A DNA stretch of 48,902 nt from Saccoglossus kowalevskii. Lineage: Eukaryota > Hemichordata > Enteropneusta > Harrimaniidae. The notes below the pieces were generated by a model that searched no databases, was not told the DNA's origin, and was given only the letters and a program-made list of their open reading frames with translations. The stretch is taken from assembly GCF_000003605.2 (NCBI RefSeq), contig NW_003137829.1, forward strand, positions 340,190 through 389,091, in the 5' to 3' direction. Of this stretch, positions 1-12,900 are shown piece after piece; the stretch's first letter is position 1; every line of letters begins with the position of its first letter. The position numbers and the translations under genes were made by a program.

Positions 1-81
1 TGCGTTCTTAGCGTGTGTTGTTATTGTCGCTTGGGACTCAATTCTCGCGCGTGCGCAGGTGACGACCCTCCCCCGCTTTAA
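1..81 (+). mobile_element. 3' part of TTAA-flanked MITE (family A), cut by window edge
   Basis: The first 81 bases match the right half of the family A element seen complete at 12572-12726 and 34979-35142: an internal block containing TTAGCGTGTGTTGTTAT, then the right end reading GTGCGCAGGTGACGACC and closing in CCCGCTTTAA. The left half lies outside the window. No coding capacity. Recognised only by comparison with the other copies here. Confidence 0.8.
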
Positions 82-941
82 CCCGGGCACAAACATTAGT
101 AAAGACTCAAATATTCCGTTAGTTAGTTGAACGTTAAATACACACAATTCACGGCAATGGCATGTTTTAACAATCAATTTAGCCACAGTTTCGATATGTC
201 ACTTTTTCTACACTCAAACGACCACGGTGATGTTGGCATCATGTACGTGTCACGACGCTGCAAATAGATACGCCAAGTGATAAGAACTAAAGAGTTCGCC
301 GTATTTGACACCGTCCCATTGTTTTCAACAGATTCTATCTTGTTAAACATCATCTGATTGCTCTTTATTGTAGTTGTGGCCCCAAAACTACAGATTGCAT
401 AAACAATCTAACCATCATCTTTTAGCTTCTCGAAATAATTAGCGGCCATACAATATACAGTAAAGATCATGTCGGTGTCAGCATAGGTATTGCACCAAAG
501 AATCATGGGACACTGTTGTTTAGGTTGTCTACAATGTTAATCTATATTTTGTTATCCATTGTAATTTTAATCTAGAAAGTTAATTTGTTGTGAGATTAGG
601 CTTAACTGGAAGTGCCTTTTTAACTCTAGCGGGCGTATACAATGGGTATCTGCTATAAATGTACGATTATATACTATTGTTTAACCGCTTAACAAAAGGA
701 AATACTGGTACTTATGATAAAATGATACGCCGCGCGTTATTTTACGTCATGTCGTACCATTGTTCTGAATGGATATAATAAATGTGTAATTTTCTATGGC
801 TGTTTTCATTACGTAGAGATCTTATTTCTATGGTTTATCTCAACGGGCTTCAGTATCACGTAGTAATGTTGTGAGAGTATGCCACACACTATGGTGTCTC
901 GTTTGTAGCCAGTAGTGAATCACTAGAATCATCCTCCAAAT

Positions 942-960
942 ATCTATCTATCTATCTATC
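942..960. repeat. TCTA tetranucleotide microsatellite
   Basis: A short uninterrupted run of TCTA units directly visible in the sequence. It lies outside any recognised gene. Confidence 0.8.
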
Positions 961-2633
961 ACACTACTGCATGTCAGGAAAACGTTTCATGTGAAACACC
1001 ACGAACTCTAGAACAAAAAAATGCATTATTCTGTATGCACGAAACGGTAAATATGCGTATAATGAATTAACTGCAAACAAGCCTCCAAGTTGTTGATGTA
1101 ATTGAATGAAAGTTAGGTAAAAAATACCCATCCTGTCCCCTCAACCGACGTCACCGTTGTAATGTTTATATACTTAGCCTAATGTCATGATGACATACCG
1201 CCCTCTATAGTTTAAATGAACTTGAGTTTGAATATCATGTATCAGAGTCAGAGGTGAAATAAAGTAGTTCAACACCGGTAATCAGTGTCGTCTGGTTGCA
1301 TTTCTTTCGTACTCAAATCATGCAATCGTCATGGTTGAAGTTGGTGTAGTAGCTAGAAAATACTGTCACACTCCCTTGGAAATATAACAATTAAAAAATT
1401 AACAAAAAAAATCATATTGCAATTGATATACACTTTGTTTTAAATTTTAAATTTACCCACGTATCACGTAATATGCAATGTTGAGAAGACAAATCTAAAG
1501 TAGGACCACGTATGTTGGCTGAATGTTATGAGACGCTGTTTGATGTGTCTCGTGCATATTAATATCACGTGACTTGCTTATCAACAGACTAGGTTCCTGT
1601 GGAAGTCTGCCAAATTTGAGTTGAAAATACAAGGTCTCTAAGGTCTATGATTGAACATAATTTATATTGATCATTTACATGTTTTAGATGGTATTTTGCG
1701 GAAAAACTCACAATATCTTCGCAGATCGACCGAGGTAATATGCCAAACTTGTATCTCTTATCAAAAATGACAACGCCCAATTTTGCGAAAGCACGAGCAA
1801 ATTGTAACTCGATGTTCACAGAACTTCGAGTTATGGGCAACATACATTTTATTTTTTGTTGAACGTCCACATTTAGTAACTTGAACTTTGATTAACAGTT
1901 AACCGAACTCCGAGTTACGGGAACCATATAACATGTTAATTGAACATCGAGTTACAATAAGGGCGTGGTTTCGCAAATGTGGGTGTAGTCTCGAAAACAA
2001 ATATGGGCGTGGTCATTTTGTGTTCGTAACTCGATGTCCGTAACTCGAACAATCTAGCATCTCATTATTTCAGATTTGAGCATCCCCCATCAAACATAGT
2101 GGAACTTTTCAAGTTGATATACAAATACTTGTTTACTTTTCAAACGTTGAAGGCGAGGCCAAACCGAACACCTTAGCAACTTCACTATACCAAATTCTGG
2201 AAAAATACCCCTTATTTCTGATTTCACAGTATATGATACCGAACAGCCCACCCCTCCTTGAAAACAAGAACGCGGGTGATTACTGGTACTGTCATGAATT
2301 TGTTTTCGCGTATCTGTTGACCGACTTAATTAGTTGATTATTAGCGAATTGCTGTGTTATGTCTGTCATCGTGTAGGCCTATTTGAAGTTTTGGACGGAA
2401 CTTGGCTCAGTGGTTTGGAACTAATTACAAGATACCGTCGCTATTCTGACGACCGTAGTTATTAATGTAGTGAACGATTAATCAAAAGATATGACGTATT
2501 CAGTACTTAGTGTGATTGGCTTTATGATTGAAGGTTACGCCCTAGAGTCTTTTTACTGTTTTGTAATTGGTCAGAGTTTTGAAAATGAATAAAGAGAGTT
2601 TGAGTTGGTCTTGGCGAATACTCCACGACAGAC

Positions 2634-2720
2634 GCAGTCGAGAGTCGAGGCAGTCCTGGGGCGAGCCTTGAGGCAGTCCAGTCTTGGGCTAGTCTTGGGT
2701 CAGCCTTGCGAGAGTCTTGG
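2634..2720. repeat. degenerate GTCTTGGG minisatellite
   Basis: Imperfect repeats of AGTCTTGGG and GAGCCTTG or CAGCCTTG with irregular spacing. GC content is well above the surroundings. No protein-coding potential recognised. Confidence 0.5.
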
Positions 2721-4315
2721 GGACTTTTCCCCAGGGCGCTGTGTCTTATAGCTACAGAACTGCAGCTATGTGTCTTATAGAGTGCTCCAAAAGATCGACT
2801 AAGACGAGAGCTGAAACGTATTCCGTTGTGTGTGCCTTATTTGACTGTAAAGTTAAAGTGACTTTCCCGATCCCGTACCTCAAGGGGACGAGATAGAGAG
2901 ACGAGACGAGTTTTCCCCCTGACAAGTGTGGAGACCCCCGAGAGAAAGAGAATTTCCCCTTGATAGTACACTCATTTGTTTCAAAAGTGTCGCCACCGGG
3001 TGAAAGAGTAAACGTGAAAAGGTAAAAGAAGCTTGTAAGGTCAAAGTCATTTGCTCTGAAACGAGATGTGAACGTGCATTAAAAAAACGTGATTAGAATG
3101 CAGATGAGTGAAATCAACCCATCTAGGTTGGGGTAGTCGCCCCACCCCCAAAGTACCACTATAACGTCGGTTGTAACATTGGGGCGATTTGGTCTTGGCT
3201 AAGTAATACCATGGTAATACAAACACCCTGTACAAACACTGAAACCCGGTCCTGAACCAGACCCCGGGAACCGGGCCTTGAAATTTCTCTTTTACCTACA
3301 CTATGCACGCCAACGGTACACATCCAATGGGCGAATGATATTTCATATATTTGATCTATATGGCACCTGAATTAATAACACAGGCCAAGGACGCCATCTA
3401 TTCCGTTTCCATGTATAGCACGCGTGTTCTACGTGCATGCCATGCATAATGCACATATGCATTAGGATGTTATAAAATCAAGACCTTAATAGATTACTAC
3501 AGTTACATATAAAATCCGTAAACTGCACAAAACTTGATTGCGTAAGGTAAACATGATTCAGAGTGGTTGTGTAGTAAAAACATCAGTTATGTTCTCGATG
3601 GTGGACGTGGCGCGGGGGATTGGGGGTGCGGTAGGGGTTCGATTATCACACTGACAAATCATTGAGATGTATGGCCACCAGCACCCTCTCATATTCCCCC
3701 ATGTACTCCGAGACGGGGGGTAGCCCACAAGTGTCAGGACAATTTGATGAGCGGTGTATGATACCGATGAAAGTGTGCAGTTTGGACCTAGAACAGCTTA
3801 CACTGGAACACAGGTCACCTATCTCGAATTTGACCTAATAGTAAAGGTCAAAAATTCAACTTGAATGACTCAAAAATACATCGAGTTAGAGAATTGATCA
3901 CGCCCATAGTTTAGAAACACAACCACACCAGAATTATAAGTTGATGTTGAATTAACTGTTCAGTGAAATTCGAGTTATCGTATTAACCCAAGAAAATAAA
4001 ATTGTTCATGGATCGTACGGGACAGTCAAAATGCGAAAATGGACTATGGTTCTTTTTTTTAGCAGGAACGATCATTCATCATCGCGCCGCTCCAATGAGT
4101 TAGTTTTCCCCTACAAAAATCCTTAGATATGGGAGACTTTTTCGAGAAATAATCCATAAATATCATTGGTTAAATTTCGAAAAAAAACAAATTAAGAGAA
4201 TTTACATTACTTTTCCTAAAAATCTGCATTACGTCCCCGAAAATCTGCTTTTGAGACCCAAATTTTCCTACTACATGGTCGCTATTTTCAGGCGGTAGAC
4301 CCACAGTCACTTAGT

Positions 4316-4412
4316 GCTGAAAATGAATAAATACTATTTTTTTTAAATATAAATTTATATGCGTATAGCGGATGACTTTTTAAAAAAACAATAGTATTTA
4401 TTCATTTTCAGC
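4316..4412. repeat. 97-bp hairpin inverted repeat
   Basis: The arms at 4316-4338 and 4390-4412 are perfect 23-bp reverse complements; the left arm begins GCTGAAAATGAATAAATACT. The spacer is a 51-bp AT-rich stretch. It could be a very short MITE or a collapsed palindrome. I could not assign a target duplication. Confidence 0.75.
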
Positions 4413-4599
4413 CCGCAAACCTGAGTAGACCCATTCCTGCTGGCATTAACGTTTTTTCCGTTTATATTTATAATATAAATACTGAAATTGTAGATAATTC
4501 AAATAATTTGCACAATAGTTACCTTCGCCAAGTTTCTAAAGCCTTATACAAGTAGTTTATGGAAAAAATTAACATTATTAATCATCCAGTGTCTGTAGT

Positions 4600-4685
4600 C
4601 TCAGAGGGTTAACTCATGAATATTCATGTTTTCACTGAGTGAATCTACGTTCTCCGAGTCATCATATATCGCACGCAGATTGTAG
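4600..4685 (+). promoter_or_regulatory. candidate non-coding first exon of GS gene A
   Basis: A segment ending in a strong splice donor (TAG|GTGAGT, intron starting at 4686) lies 2 kb upstream of the acceptor that opens the first coding exon of GS gene A at 6697. The coding exon carries 49 bp of 5'UTR directly behind an acceptor, so an upstream non-coding exon must exist; this is the best donor I see. A further small exon is possible at about 6602-6640, between a TCCACAG acceptor and a GTAAGG donor. Inferred only from splice signals. Confidence 0.3.
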
Positions 4686-6696
4686 GTGAGTTTCATTGTT
4701 TTTTTTAAACTGTTGCACTGCACTTTACACTATATGATTTATGCCTGTACTTTGTCGCTAACACAGCACATTTCAGTAGTGTGACTGAGCATGGCCAGCA
4801 AAGGCTTTCTTGATCAGTAGTACGACATTAACATGGTGTCCCTCAGTGTTGAACTGTCATCGCAGCCATTCAAAGAAATTAAGGAATGGTACACACGCGT
4901 ACCCGTACTGTAATCTCGTAACCTATAATTGATTGTCACTATACGACAACATGACACTAGACGGCTGCGCAGGGTTTCTTATCACTGAAGTAGACGTCCA
5001 TATGTCTTGTATATATAACACGTACAACAATAATATTGATCAATTGCGGTTTCCATGTGCTAAGCACACGTGGAAAATTCCCGCGAAACGGCTGACACGT
5101 GAATCTATTGACATTGTTCCACATAAATGATGTTTCGTGCAATCATCTGTACATTTCTCGCTGTGGATTTTTGTTAAATGTTTAATTCATTCAGACTGTG
5201 TTCTGTGTATGAACGGTTCATGCGAGGTCATTCAAGGTCATTTCCTACTTTGTGTTTAATGTGAATGAAATTCCACAAGTTTAATAAATGCCGTGGTATG
5301 GGTTGATCACTCTAAACTCCTTGACAGAAGATGGTAGAAGAACTGCAAATTATTTTTCTGATAAATTTTGAAGTATTTTTGCTAAGAGTTCCTTAGGACC
5401 CCCTCACTAAAAACTCTACTAACACTGCCCCTCCAGTGCCCATTTCAATTGTGTATACCCTTCTTTGGGTCACTTGTAGTTATTTGGAGGGGCTTATTGA
5501 ATTATATTAGGGGTTGGGGGTTAGGGTTCAGATTAGAGGTGAGGGGTGCCATTAATGAACTCTTTCCGTATTTTTTTGCCTGAATGTTACTGCCTTTTTT
5601 TGAGTGCATGTCTATATCTCTGCTTGTGACAATTTTTTTTTCTTAGAAATAGTTGAGATATTTTTCTGTCATTTTCTCTTTATCATTTTTTTCTCTGTGC
5701 AGATATTTCTTCAAATTTGTACCACCCCATTTGAGTTTTTTATGAGAGGGTTAGTGTTACAGCTGTAAAAATTTTAATGAGTCGGTGAAAATAGAAAATA
5801 AAAATTTTGTGGCAGTGGAATTTTTTCTGAGATTCTATGACACAAATGCCAGTGATTTTTCTGGAATTTTGTGTTAATAAAATATCTAAATCAGCAAAAT
5901 TTATAGCAGGGAAAAATGTTTACAATATTAATTACAAGTTCACCTCATATTATTCATTCTTTGGTACAAAAACATGTATTCATTCAAATTACGAATAATT
6001 ATACTATGAGTTGATGAACTTTCCCAGCACAAATAATGGTTTGAGCCTATGGTAATTTTTATTGAGCTTTTTTTAAATACACATTTTGGTGCCAGGTGAC
6101 AGTACCCAACCACATTCAGCTGGCGTACATGACATGATACTTAATAAAAAAACAAGGAACTTATCGATATTCACTATATGGGGGGCCGCCATCTTGAATA
6201 CAATATGAAACTAAATAAAGAGACCCCTTTGCATTTATTTGTTAATAAATCTTGACCAGTGACCTTATGACGAACACTAAAACCATTAATGTTATTGACA
6301 CGCAGTTAGTGGGAAATCACTCATGAGCAGGGACACTCAGTGATTGTAACAAAATATAAGAACACTGCGGGCATGTATATTTCTGACCCGTGTGACTATC
6401 TGGATACTGGTGGTATTAATTTTCAAACATAGTGGTACATTAGCAACAGGTAACTATCTAGTGAGGTGACGTGTTACAATTATACACACCCACGGTGTTG
6501 TTGTTGTTGTCACTGTACATCCATGCTTGTGAGTGACAATTAGTCTATGGCATAAACACACACCAAGGGTAGGGCTGAACCTTTGTTTGTGTTCATCCAC
6601 AGGATTTCCGTCTACAATCACAAGTCCAAGGTCATCAGCTTGTAAGGTTTATGTAACTTGAATGTGTTAACTTAAAATTATATTTTTTTTTTCCAG

Positions 6697-6908
6697 CTTT
6701 GCACGTGGTAATAATTTCTAAAGTGATAACTTTCTGTCTTTCAAAATGGAGTACAGCGCTCGACTTAATAAAAGCATTTACCATTCATACATGACATTGG
6801 AACAACCAGAAGATATGATACAATGTATGTATATATGGATAGATGGTACTGGGGAATTTCTGCGTAGTAAAACTAGGACGTTAGATGCATCACCAAAGGA
6901 CCCAAGTG
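6697..6908 (+). CDS. GS gene A coding exon 1 (residues 1-54) with 49 bp 5'UTR
   Basis: The exon opens after a T-rich tract ending TTCCAG. The ATG is at 6746. The donor GTAAGT begins at 6909 after one base of codon 55 (phase 1). It encodes the N-terminal beta-grasp start, with [10 protein letters not shown] and the KTRTLD segment typical of animal GS. Confidence 0.93.
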
Positions 6909-9900
6909 GTAAGTTTACACTACAATGGAGTTAAAATTTGATATCAAAATTGACCTTGAACTTGAGAACATAGCTGAGTAAGTTTCAGCAAAAAATTTCT
7001 ACTTCTGTCACTTGCATCAAATTTCAGTACTCAGATTACAACTCTATAAATATATCACGGTTTATTATATTTCACTCCATATTCATGAATATTAATCAGT
7101 CTATTTTGCATACTTAATTTTTCTTGATATTATTCAATAGTTTATGCATTGCTATTGTGGTAGTTGTTGTTCTGGGTTCGTTAACAGTTCTACTATCTGG
7201 GGTTATTCAACCTTTACCCAGAGTGAATCGTGTACAAATTACAATGGCACTGACTAAGGTTCATTTGTTATCAATCTATTTTCACATTTCCGAAGTATTT
7301 TATGTGACTAATTGCATGTTTTTTTTACATGGAGTGAAAAATCAAGAGAAACATAAAGGACTTTCAATGTAAAAATCACTCCCCCAAACAACTACAGCAA
7401 TAACTTTAAATGTCTTTAAATTTGTCCTTCTCTAGACTTAATTTTTAAGAAGTTTGATGTTTAATTTAGCGAGTTTTCAGTATAACAATAAAAGTTTCTG
7501 AATGCATTGTGCTTTATATGCTAAGTACATGTAGTGTGTATTGTAAAATTTGAATTTCTTTCCCACAATGCATTGTATATATGCTAAGTAGTGTAAAATT
7601 TGAATTTCTTTCCCACAATGCATTGTATATATGCTAAGTAGTGTAAAATTTGAATTTCTTTCCCACAATGCATTGTATATATGCTAAGTAGTGTAAAATT
7701 TGAATTTCTTTCCCACAATGCATTGTATATACGCTCAGTAGTGTAAAATTTGAATTTCTTTCCCACAATGCATTGTATATACGCTTAGTAGTGTAAAATT
7801 TGAATTTCTTTCTCATAATGCATTGTATATATGCTAAGTAGTGTAAAATTTGAATTTCTTTCCCACAATGCATTGTATATACGCTTAGTAGTGTAAAATT
7901 TAAATTTCTTTCCCATAATGCATTGTATATATGCTAAGTAGTGTAAAATTTGAATTTCGCTCATACATAAGCTCAGTAGGGTATAATTCGATTTTTTTCC
8001 CATAATGCATCGCACATATGCTCAGTAACATGCTGAGTAGTGTAAAATTTGAATTTCGTTCCCATAATGCATCGTACATATGCTGAGTAGTGTAAAATTT
8101 TAATTTCTTTCCCATAATGCATTGTATATACACTCACTAGTGTGAAATTTAAATTTATCTGGCCAGATGTTGAAGATCAATTTGTGGAAATCTTCTTCCT
8201 AATTCTTCATCCATCTTCATCATGTTCCATAACACTTTATTCTGTCTTTACAGAGATTCCAAGCTGGAATTATGATGGGTCGAGTACAGGACAGGCTGAG
8301 GGGTCAAACAGCGATATTTATCTCAAACCAGTTGCCATCTACAGAGATCCATTCCGACGAGGGAAAAACATCTTGGCTTTGTGTGAAACGTTTAAATATG
8401 ACGGACGATTAACCGGTAAGATTATGCTGGATTTTTGTTGGCATTTGTGTACCAAGGTTGTCAATTGGCATTCTATTTGACGTATTTTAATATTTTATCG
8501 GTTAAGCTTAGTGAGCTTGTTTCATAATTGCAGGTAACATAGATATAATGATATCCTCAGGTTGTATCACTGTCTGTGTGTCCGTGTAGAATTTTTCGTA
8601 CCTTATCCTACTGTATTTATCTGGCTAAGAGCCCATGCCCGGACAAACGCCCCCCCCCCACCTCCTTTTGATAAAATAAGGGAGTTGAGGTCATATCCTA
8701 GCAAACGCCCAGGAGGTTTTTTTTTCTACACCTGTAATAAAATAAAATAACAAAAACCTTGTTTTGTTCATTGTGATTCTGATAAAAAATGTTGAAAAGT
8801 AAATGTCTATTGCGTAATACGAGGTGTGAACGCGAAATAGCTGTGACATAAATAGAGCAGCACGGTTCAAGCAAATCTTACAGTATAATGAGAGCCGCGA
8901 AGCAAGTGTCGCACTCATTCGGCTTTAGCGTCGCCGACAATGAAACCAATGTTGCAATATTGTAGCAACCCGTACCCGAGTGGTTGAAAGCATGTTGTTT
9001 TGGCTTTATAAAATATTTGCGAATCCATAACTGGGGCAAGCAATTTTGCAATGTCACGCCGAATTCTGCCAACTTCTTTACCATCTTTCATCTCAGCTAT
9101 TGCCTTTCTGTCACAGAAATTATTCTTCTGTTGTTTAAGAAAAAAAAATCTTTCTAATTCAAACCCACCACAATATCCATAGTGGGACATTCCAACCACC
9201 TTAACTTGCTGAATGGTAACTTTCACCATGATTGATGAACGCCTAGTCTGTTAAAAAAAAGCAATGTTGCATTGACCTTTATGATGAAATACTAGTAGTG
9301 ATGTCATTGTTAGCCAATCGGTAAAGCGGATGCTTAAAAGTCAAAGATGATTGCCAGAGGGTAAACAAAAACATTGTGCGAGTTGTTTGCCGCGACCCCA
9401 TTTTTCTTATCTCTTTATTCTGTTCAGACATAAAAGTGCCAAGCTGACAGACAGTGAAATCTGTGGATTAAATGTGCTAAGTCCAAATTCTGGGGATTTC
9501 AGGATTTTGACTTTTAGTTACGAAGATAGCATTAAATGTACAAATAGAGATCTGAGATGTCTTTTTTTCAGATAACTATAAACTTTTTTAATTTTACTAC
9601 GTAAATTATTATTGATCTTGTAATTGTATGGCTGTTGATCTGGTATTTGTCAAAACCGGAAATAATTCACGCGTATGGGACAGGAAATTCTAATTCAAAT
9701 GATTCTTCACTGTTGATTTTTTTTATTTCTGGTTTATTTGTCACATTCTGAGCAATACATTATTTTTGTTTTACTTCTAATGCTGCATATTGTTCATTTA
9801 TTTCTGTTGCATGTTTTCATTTGCCGTTCTATTCCCTGTCGCAGTTCGATCTGCATGTTGCCAATTTTCGCGATTTTTCTTTTTTTTTGCCGGGGATATC

Positions 9901-12900
9901 CGGACAAATGCCCACCCGTTCTTTTTGGCGATTTTCCATGTTCAGAACCCTGGGCTCTTACCTGGATAAATACGGTATATGGTCCATTTCTTTTCCCTGG
10001 GTATCTTCTTTTGATTCATCCATGAAGAAATTTCAATCATTTTTCTGATTATTCCTCAGAAACTAATCTCCGACATACAAGTAAAGAAATAATGGATAAA
10101 GTGAAGGATGACGTTCCATGGTTTGGCATGGAACAGGAATATACATTATTAACCCAAGATGGCCATCCCTTTGGTTGGCCAAAGCAAGGCTATCCTGGAC
10201 CACAAGGTATATGTAAATTCAGGTTTTATCTACACGAAAACCCATTCACTTCAAACAAGAGTCTTCTACTGGATGGAATAACATTGGAGCATTCCCAAAT
10301 CACATCATTGCACACTCATTGGCTGGTTGGATTCAACCATTGTCTGCTACAGTGATTTGATTGGGTGTGCCAAATAGCTGGGTCCATCAATTAGCAGGGG
10401 ATTAGCGGCACCACCAAGTGGGGGAGATAGGGTTTGCCCTACCAGGGTGTGAAGTTTTTGATAATTCTAAGTTAAAATGGAGCATTCTATGGTTTCCTTG
10501 GGGCCAAGATTACTATCAGACAGGTCACAGTTGAAGACTGTAGCCACATGTGATTCCTGGTCATTCAGAATTTTATGGTTGCCAGAGGATCTGCTCCCCA
10601 GGGTGAGGGGGGTGCATGGCCATGGCATGAGGGCACTGCGCCCAAGTTCTCTTGTTTAAAAAAAATCCCTGATTAGTATTTCTGTAACAACAACTTTAAA
10701 TCAATAGATTTTGTGGTTTTATATCATGTCATGGCTCAACATATGAAGTGACCCCAAGAAAAAATGAGTCGTTCATTTCCACAATACTTTCACAATGAAG
10801 AAACAAACAGGTTCACAACAATACGCATGTTTTATTTACAAAACGATTTACATACCATCTGAATTTATGGTGTAAAAATGATTAGGGTCTGGGGGAGAAC
10901 AGTCAAACACAAGATCTTTTTCATTATCCTTGAGTAATAAAATAAACAAAAAGAATGCAAACCATGTTGTGTTGTATGCCATGCACTGTGAAGTCAATAC
11001 ACGTTTTTTCATGAAAGCATGAACTTAACGACCCTTGTCAGAGCCACCACACTTTTTCACACATTTCAATAAATTTTAACACATCGTCGACGTAAAACAC
11101 CCTGGGCCTATGACCTGGTATNNNNNNNNNNNNNNNNNNNNNNNNNNNNNNNNNNNNNNNNNNNNNNNNNNNNNNNNNNNNNNNNNNNNNNNNNNNNNNN
11201 NNNNNNNNNNNNNNNNNNNNNNNNNNNNNNNNNNNNNNNNNNNNNNNNNNNNNNNNNNNNNNNNNNNNNNNNNNNNNNNNNNNNNNNNNNNNNNNNNNNN
11301 NNNNNNNNNNNNNNNNNNNNNNNNNNNNNNNNNNNNNNNNNNNNNNNNNNNNNNNNNNNNNNNNNNNNNNNNNNNNNNNNNNNNNNNNNNNNNNNNNNNN
11401 NNNNNNNNNNNNNNNNNNNNNNNNNNNNNNNNNNNNNNNNNNNNNNNNNNNNNNNNNNNNNNNNNNNNNNNNNNNNNNNNNNNNNNNNNNNNNNNNNNNN
11501 NNNNNNNNNNNNNNNNNNNNNNNNNNNNNNNNNNNNNNNNNNNNNNNNNNNNNNNNNNNNNNNNNNNNNNNNNNNNNNNNNNNNNNNNNNNNNNNNNNNN
11601 NNNNNNNNNNNNNNNNNNNNNNNNNNNNNNNNNNNNNNNNNNNNNNNNNNNNNNNNNNNNNNNNNNNNNNNNNNNNNNNNNNNNNNNNNNNNNNNNNNNN
11701 NNNNNNNNNNNNNNNNNNNNNNNNNNNNNNNNNNNNNNNNNNNNNNNNNNNNNNNNNNNNNNNNNNNNNNNNNNNNNNNNNNNNNNNNNNNNNNNNNNNN
11801 NNNNNNNNNNNNNNNTGCATAGTATGTACTTCTGATAAAGCTAATATGGTAAAAATGTTGTTCTTTTAAGACATCATACTTGTTTATGTTTTCATGTTTG
11901 CACAAGGACTGAGTCGTTGGCAAGGATCGGTTGTTTGCACTCAAAGATAAATATTGATGTTGTTCACTGCTGCTATTAAATATACAAGTTTGAGTCCTTG
12001 GTCAACAGTGTCGCAGAAGATTGCGAGCAAGTACTGATCAGTGAAAGACATTTGTTAAGACATTCGCTTGCTGGTTGGCAAAAATGTGTGAAAGAAATAA
12101 TGTGCAAAATAACGTAACTTTAACTATCTCGTTTAACTTTTAGGTCCATACTACTGTGCTGTTGGGCCAACCAACGTATATGGACGCGACGTTGTAGAGG
12201 CGCATTACAGAGCTTGCATGTATGCTGGCGTCAAGATCTCGGGAAGTAACGCTGAGGTGATGCCTGCACAGTGGGAGTTCCAGGTTGGTCCCTGTGAGGG
12301 AATCAATATGGGTGATCAGCTTTGGATAGCTCGCTATATCTTGCAAAGAATTGGGGAAGATTTTGGAGTTGTCGTCACCTTCGACCCCAAACCAATGGAA
12401 GGTGACTGGAATGGTGCGGGCTGTCATACTAATTTCAGCACAAAAGCAATGCGAGAAGCTGATGGAATTAAGTAGGTTAAAATTACAATCAACAGTTGGG
12501 GCTTTGTCTATAAACCTATTTATAAAACAAATGTAAATGCTGATCATTAGCTGTCATTCGAATTCAAATATTTAAAGCGGGGGAGTCGTCACCCGAGCAT
12601 GCGTCAGATGGCCCTAGCGTGTCATTGTTTACAAACAAGCGTCTACCCATGAGCCTTTGCATTGTTGTTATCGTCACTTGGAACTCAATTCCCGTGCATG
12701 CGCAGGTGATGACCCTCTGGCTTTAATGGTTGGATCATCCGTGAAGAGCTGAACATCGTCTACATCCATAATGTGTACACATGCCTTTACTTGACATAGC
12801 TGAACATCGTCTACATCCATAATGTGTACACATGCCTTTACTTGACATAGCTGAACATCGTCTACATCCATAATGTGTACACATGCCTTTACTTGACATA

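Larger units (their letters stand above)
82..4600. other. intergenic stretch without recognisable gene
   Basis: No reading frame here resembles a known protein; open frames are under 95 codons and AT-rich. It holds a short TCTA tandem run (about 942-960), a degenerate GTCTTGGG-rich minisatellite (about 2634-2720), two related CGAGTTA-containing repeats in opposite orientation (about 1800-2060 and 3830-3985) and a hairpin-forming inverted repeat at 4316-4412. A distal promoter of GS gene A could lie at the right end. Confidence 0.5.

Noticed and set aside
7477-8133. Overlapping antisense frames of 60-79 codons with repeated residues
   Set aside because: They are translations of the 50-bp minisatellite inside an intron and have no independent coding signal.
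8960-9340. tRNA-like A boxes (CCCGAGTGGTTGAAAGC near 8975, TAGCCAATCGGTAAAGCGG near 9313)
   Set aside because: No matching B box, anticodon arm or acceptor stem follows, so neither a tRNA gene nor a clear tRNA-derived SINE can be supported. Similar A-box-like stretches near 2405 and 38470 fail the same test.
11038-11944. Long open frames of 240-280 codons on both strands
   Set aside because: They consist almost entirely of Ns from the assembly gap; the same applies to the frames across 24011-24485 and 37526-38541.
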